Source: Flavobacteriaceae bacterium UBA6268
Lineage (GTDB): Bacteria; Bacteroidota; Bacteroidia; Flavobacteriales; Flavobacteriaceae
Direction: 5' to 3'
Assembly (NCBI GenBank): GCA_002440705.1
Contig: DJVA01000056.1
Location: 1-12,860 of the forward strand
DNA length: 12,860 bases
The translations under genes were made by a program, and so were the position numbers. Below the pieces are notes generated by a model. It had not been told where the DNA came from. It saw nothing but the letters and a program-made list of their open reading frames with translations, and ran no database searches. Position 1 is the stretch's first letter, and each line of letters starts with the position of its first letter. This document shows, piece after piece, positions 12,501 to 12,860 of this stretch.

Positions 12501-12860
12501 GCAAAGCGTTGTAGTCGTACTATCATCTGTGGTTACTGTAGATCCTGAAAGGTCGCTCACTACGGTTCCATCAGGAGCGGTACCATCGGCGGTGGCTTGG
12601 TTGGTCACCACGCCCGCATCGATGTCGTCCTGAGTAATCGTGTAGCTGCCTGTGTAGATCCAAGTTTCGGTAACATCAAGTTCCGTATCACCATCAGTGT
12701 CACCACTGTCGGGACCAGCCACTACGCCGCCCAACAATGGATCGGTCACCACAATATTGGAAAGGCTTACGTTACCTTCATTGGTTACTGTGAAGGTATA
12801 CTCGATTACCTCACCTGGCTGGCTACAGTCGCCGCCGTCGTCATAGCTAGCTTGCTTCAC
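9525..12860 (-). CDS. Large repeat surface adhesin with type B T9SS sorting domain, N-terminal part outside the window
   Basis: At least 1111 residues, entering from the right edge and ending at TAA (9527-9525). The visible part is eight tandem beta-sandwich repeats of 123-136 residues (the first cut by the edge), then a type B (gliding-motility-associated) sorting domain. Repeats follow the DUF11/DUF7507 pattern: IALIKxG, ETIxYTFTVxNxGNV, LxPGxSDxxTFTATY, TQxDIDAGxVxNQAT, DGxxVSDLSDD, TTLCQ. All 14 cysteines are in pairs, one pair per repeat for the first seven repeats, 102-108 residues apart. The protein should be exported by Sec, carried by the type IX system with the SprF-like partner, and displayed as a rigid stalk. 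Adhesion or gliding is inferred from family context. The GTG at the edge is an internal valine codon, not a start: the same position in repeat 4 reads IAIVKQAS. Total length cannot be known here. Confidence 0.92.
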   Translation of the reverse strand: MKQASYDDGGDCSQPGEVIEYTFTVTNEGNVSLSNIVVTDPLLGGVVAGPDSGDTDGDTELDVTETWIYTGSYTITQDDIDAGVVTNQATADGTAPDGTVVSDLSGSTVTTDDSTTTTLCQAPDIAIIKEAVYDDGGDCSQPGEVIEYTFTVRNVGNVSLSNIVVTDPLLGGVVAGPDSGDTDGDTELDVTETWIYTGSYTITQDDIDAGVVMNQATADGTAPDGTVVSDLSGSSVETDDVITTTLCQSASIALIKTGVFVDGNGNECADPGETIEYSFEVVNTGNVTLTNVTVIDGLVTVSGGPLASLAPGASDTTTFTATYVLTQDDIDAGQVTNQATAEGTAPDGSTVSDLSDDDVLTEDDPTVTTLCQSPAIAIVKQASYDDGGDCSQPGEVIEYTFTVTNEGNVSLSNIVVTDPLLGGVVPGPDSGDTDGDTELDVTETWIYTGTYTITQDDIDAGQVTNQATAEGTAPDGTVVSDESGSGVGVDDPTVTTLCQDASIALIKVGTLNDENGNGCTDVEETISYAFTVINTGNVTITDIDITDPLVNVQGGPISLAPGATDATSFTATYSVNQMDIDNGFVENQATVTGMDPQGNTVSDLSDDNSELEDDPTITELCQNPSIALIKVGTVNDTNGDGCADVKETITYTFTVINNGNVTISNIDIDDDLVNVVGGPITLVPGETDIDTFTATYLITQADIDAGMVENQATVTGLDPQGNTVSDLSDDNSELEDDPTITTLCQNAKIALIKVGTPTDENNNGCIDLGETIVYDFVVTNLGNVELTNVIVTDPMIEVQGGPVTIDAGESDTETFFGVYTVTQEDVDNGFVTNQAIAEGTAPNGDVVSDLSDDNSNFEDDPTVSTLCQNPDLSLEKTGVFNDENGDGASQPGETITYAFTVTNIGNVTLYNITISDPLPGIVITGGPIAVLEPGESDSTTFSATYEITEADIEAGEVVNQALATGYDGDGNEVNDESDDPNITTNTDIDGDGDPDDPTITTLPDVKGAEFEIFNGITPNGDGLNDYFEIRGIQDYPNNNVKIFNRWGVLVWETDGYGGQTGEENVFVGESNARATINSGEKLPTGTYFYILTISGENPGKSSYNGYLYINR
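9528..9842 (-). other. Type B (gliding-motility-associated) T9SS C-terminal sorting domain of the adhesin
   Basis: Residues 1007-1111 of the visible adhesin. Hallmarks in order are NGITPNGDGLNDYFEI (1014-1029), YPNNNVKIFNRWGVLVW (1035-1051), GYGG (1056-1059), F-V-G (1066-1068), LPTGTYFYIL (1082-1091) and a final GYLYINR. In this family the domain is the export signal for the type IX system and depends on a cognate SprF-like protein, here the next gene. Confidence 0.95.
9843..10250 (-). repeat. Adhesin repeat 8 (type B', last before the sorting domain)
   Basis: The most divergent and longest unit (136 residues, 871-1006). The N-terminal loop D-E-N-G-D-G-A-S-Q-P-G-E (882-893) fits a 12-residue EF-hand-like calcium loop. 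The cysteine found there in other repeats is alanine (A888), and the usual TTLCQ end is TTLPDVK. An extra acidic insert DIDGDGDPDDP (987-997) resembles a calcium-binding linker before the sorting domain. Confidence 0.85.
10251..10619 (-). repeat. Adhesin repeat 7 (type B)
   Basis: 123 residues (748-870). Loop D-E-N-N-N-G-C-I-D-L-G-E (759-770) carries C765, paired by position with C867 in STLCQ. It departs from other B units in the middle (ETFFGVYTVTQEDVDNG), so it is an older copy than repeats 5 and 6. Confidence 0.85.
10620..10988 (-). repeat. Adhesin repeat 6 (type B)
   Basis: 123 residues (625-747). Loop D-T-N-G-D-G-C-A-D-V-K-E (636-647) carries C642, with C744 in TTLCQ. Its C-terminal half is nearly the same as repeat 5 (DPQGNTVSDLSDDNSELEDD), also at DNA level around 10640-10706 against 11018-11084, pointing to recent duplication or conversion. 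Confidence 0.88.
10989..11357 (-). repeat. Adhesin repeat 5 (type B)
   Basis: 123 residues (502-624), the close sister of repeat 6. Loop D-E-N-G-N-G-C-T-D-V-E-E (513-524) carries C519, with C621 in TELCQ, exactly 102 residues apart as in repeats 6 and 7. Confidence 0.88.
11358..11738 (-). repeat. Adhesin repeat 4 (type A, probable mosaic)
   Basis: 127 residues (375-501). The first 80 residues match repeat 1 almost perfectly (A/P and S/T differences only). The following stretch, TQDDIDAGQVTNQATAEGT, matches repeat 3 rather than repeats 1-2. The mid acidic loop D-T-D-G-D-T-E-L-D-V-T-E is at 432-443; the cysteines are C390 and C498, 108 apart. Confidence 0.88.
11739..12110 (-). repeat. Adhesin repeat 3 (type B)
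   Basis: 124 residues (251-374), a B unit standing between A units. Loop D-G-N-G-N-E-C-A-D-P-G-E (262-273) carries C268, with C371 in TTLCQ. The middle part reads LAPGASDTTTFTATY in place of the acidic loop of A units. Confidence 0.88.
12111..12491 (-). repeat. Adhesin repeat 2 (type A)
   Basis: 127 residues (124-250). The mid acidic loop at 181-192 and the cysteines C139/C247 are the same as in repeat 1. DNA at 12264-12322 is almost base-for-base equal to 11516-11574 and 12651-12709, whereas the N-terminal part (KEAVYDD, TVRNVGN) has diverged. Confidence 0.88.
12492..12860 (-). repeat. Adhesin repeat 1 (type A, cut by the window edge)
   Basis: 123 residues are visible (1-123); the first four or five residues of the unit lie outside. 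The acidic loop D-T-D-G-D-T-E-L-D-V-T-E is at 54-65; the cysteines C12 and C120 are 108 apart. DNA at 12651-12860 is about 95% identical by eye to 11516-11724 in repeat 4. Confidence 0.88.

Noticed and set aside
12858..12860. GTG at the window edge as the start codon of the adhesin
   Set aside because: The same position in repeat 4 is an internal valine (IAIVKQAS), the frame is in the middle of a repeat, and no signal peptide follows. The gene continues beyond the edge.
9843..12860. Regular DNA repeats that could suggest a CRISPR or other non-coding array
   Set aside because: The unit is about 370-380 bases, is divergent, keeps the reading frame and codes for known-type beta domains. No short identical repeats with spacers occur.

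Overview
The window looks like chromosomal DNA of a member of the Bacteroidota, most likely the Flavobacteriaceae. It carries two kinds of type IX secretion (T9SS) sorting tails, a PorP/SprF protein beside an OmpA-type partner, an S1/P1 nuclease and type 1 IPP isomerase. It also has Bacteroidota-style promoters (TTG about 20 bases before TAnnTTTG) in place of E. coli-type ones. The genus cannot be fixed from this sequence.

Left end (1-1600): the last 32 codons of a T9SS cargo protein with a type A-like sorting tail, then a good rho-independent terminator. Next come two overlapping plus-strand genes, a small DoxX-like membrane protein and an AlkB-family 2-oxoglutarate/Fe(II) DNA-repair dioxygenase. 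The AlkB gene overlaps head-on with a second DoxX-like gene on the minus strand.

Middle (1600-6530): a secreted S1/P1-type zinc nuclease (minus) is divergent from a secreted alpha/beta hydrolase and a DUF4369-like lipoprotein (plus). These converge on a small unknown cytosolic protein. A tight minus-strand housekeeping operon follows: idi (isoprenoid precursor), a PTPS/QueD-family pterin enzyme and manA (mannose-6-phosphate isomerase), with a 4-base overlap and a 9-base gap.

Right end (6549-12860, minus strand): a T9SS surface-adhesin operon. Its first gene runs off the window. It encodes tandem DUF11/DUF7507-like domains of about 125 residues and a C-terminal type B (gliding-motility-associated) sorting domain. 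It is followed by a PorP/SprF-family outer-membrane protein and a PorE-like protein (TPR, beta-propeller, carboxypeptidase-regulatory-like domain, OmpA peptidoglycan-binding domain), then a strong terminator. The likely division of labour is cargo adhesin, cognate outer-membrane partner and cell-wall anchor.

The most interesting structure is inside the adhesin repeats. There are two subfamilies in the order A-A-B-A-B-B-B-B', each with calcium-loop-like acidic motifs and a strictly spaced cysteine pair. Both cysteines are lost together in the last repeat. One repeat looks like a mosaic of its neighbours, which suggests recombination within the gene. I see no tRNA, rRNA, CRISPR array, insertion sequence, phage or defence genes. 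No gene-free stretch exceeds 300 bases; the longest, 1535-1688, holds one promoter and one weak hairpin.
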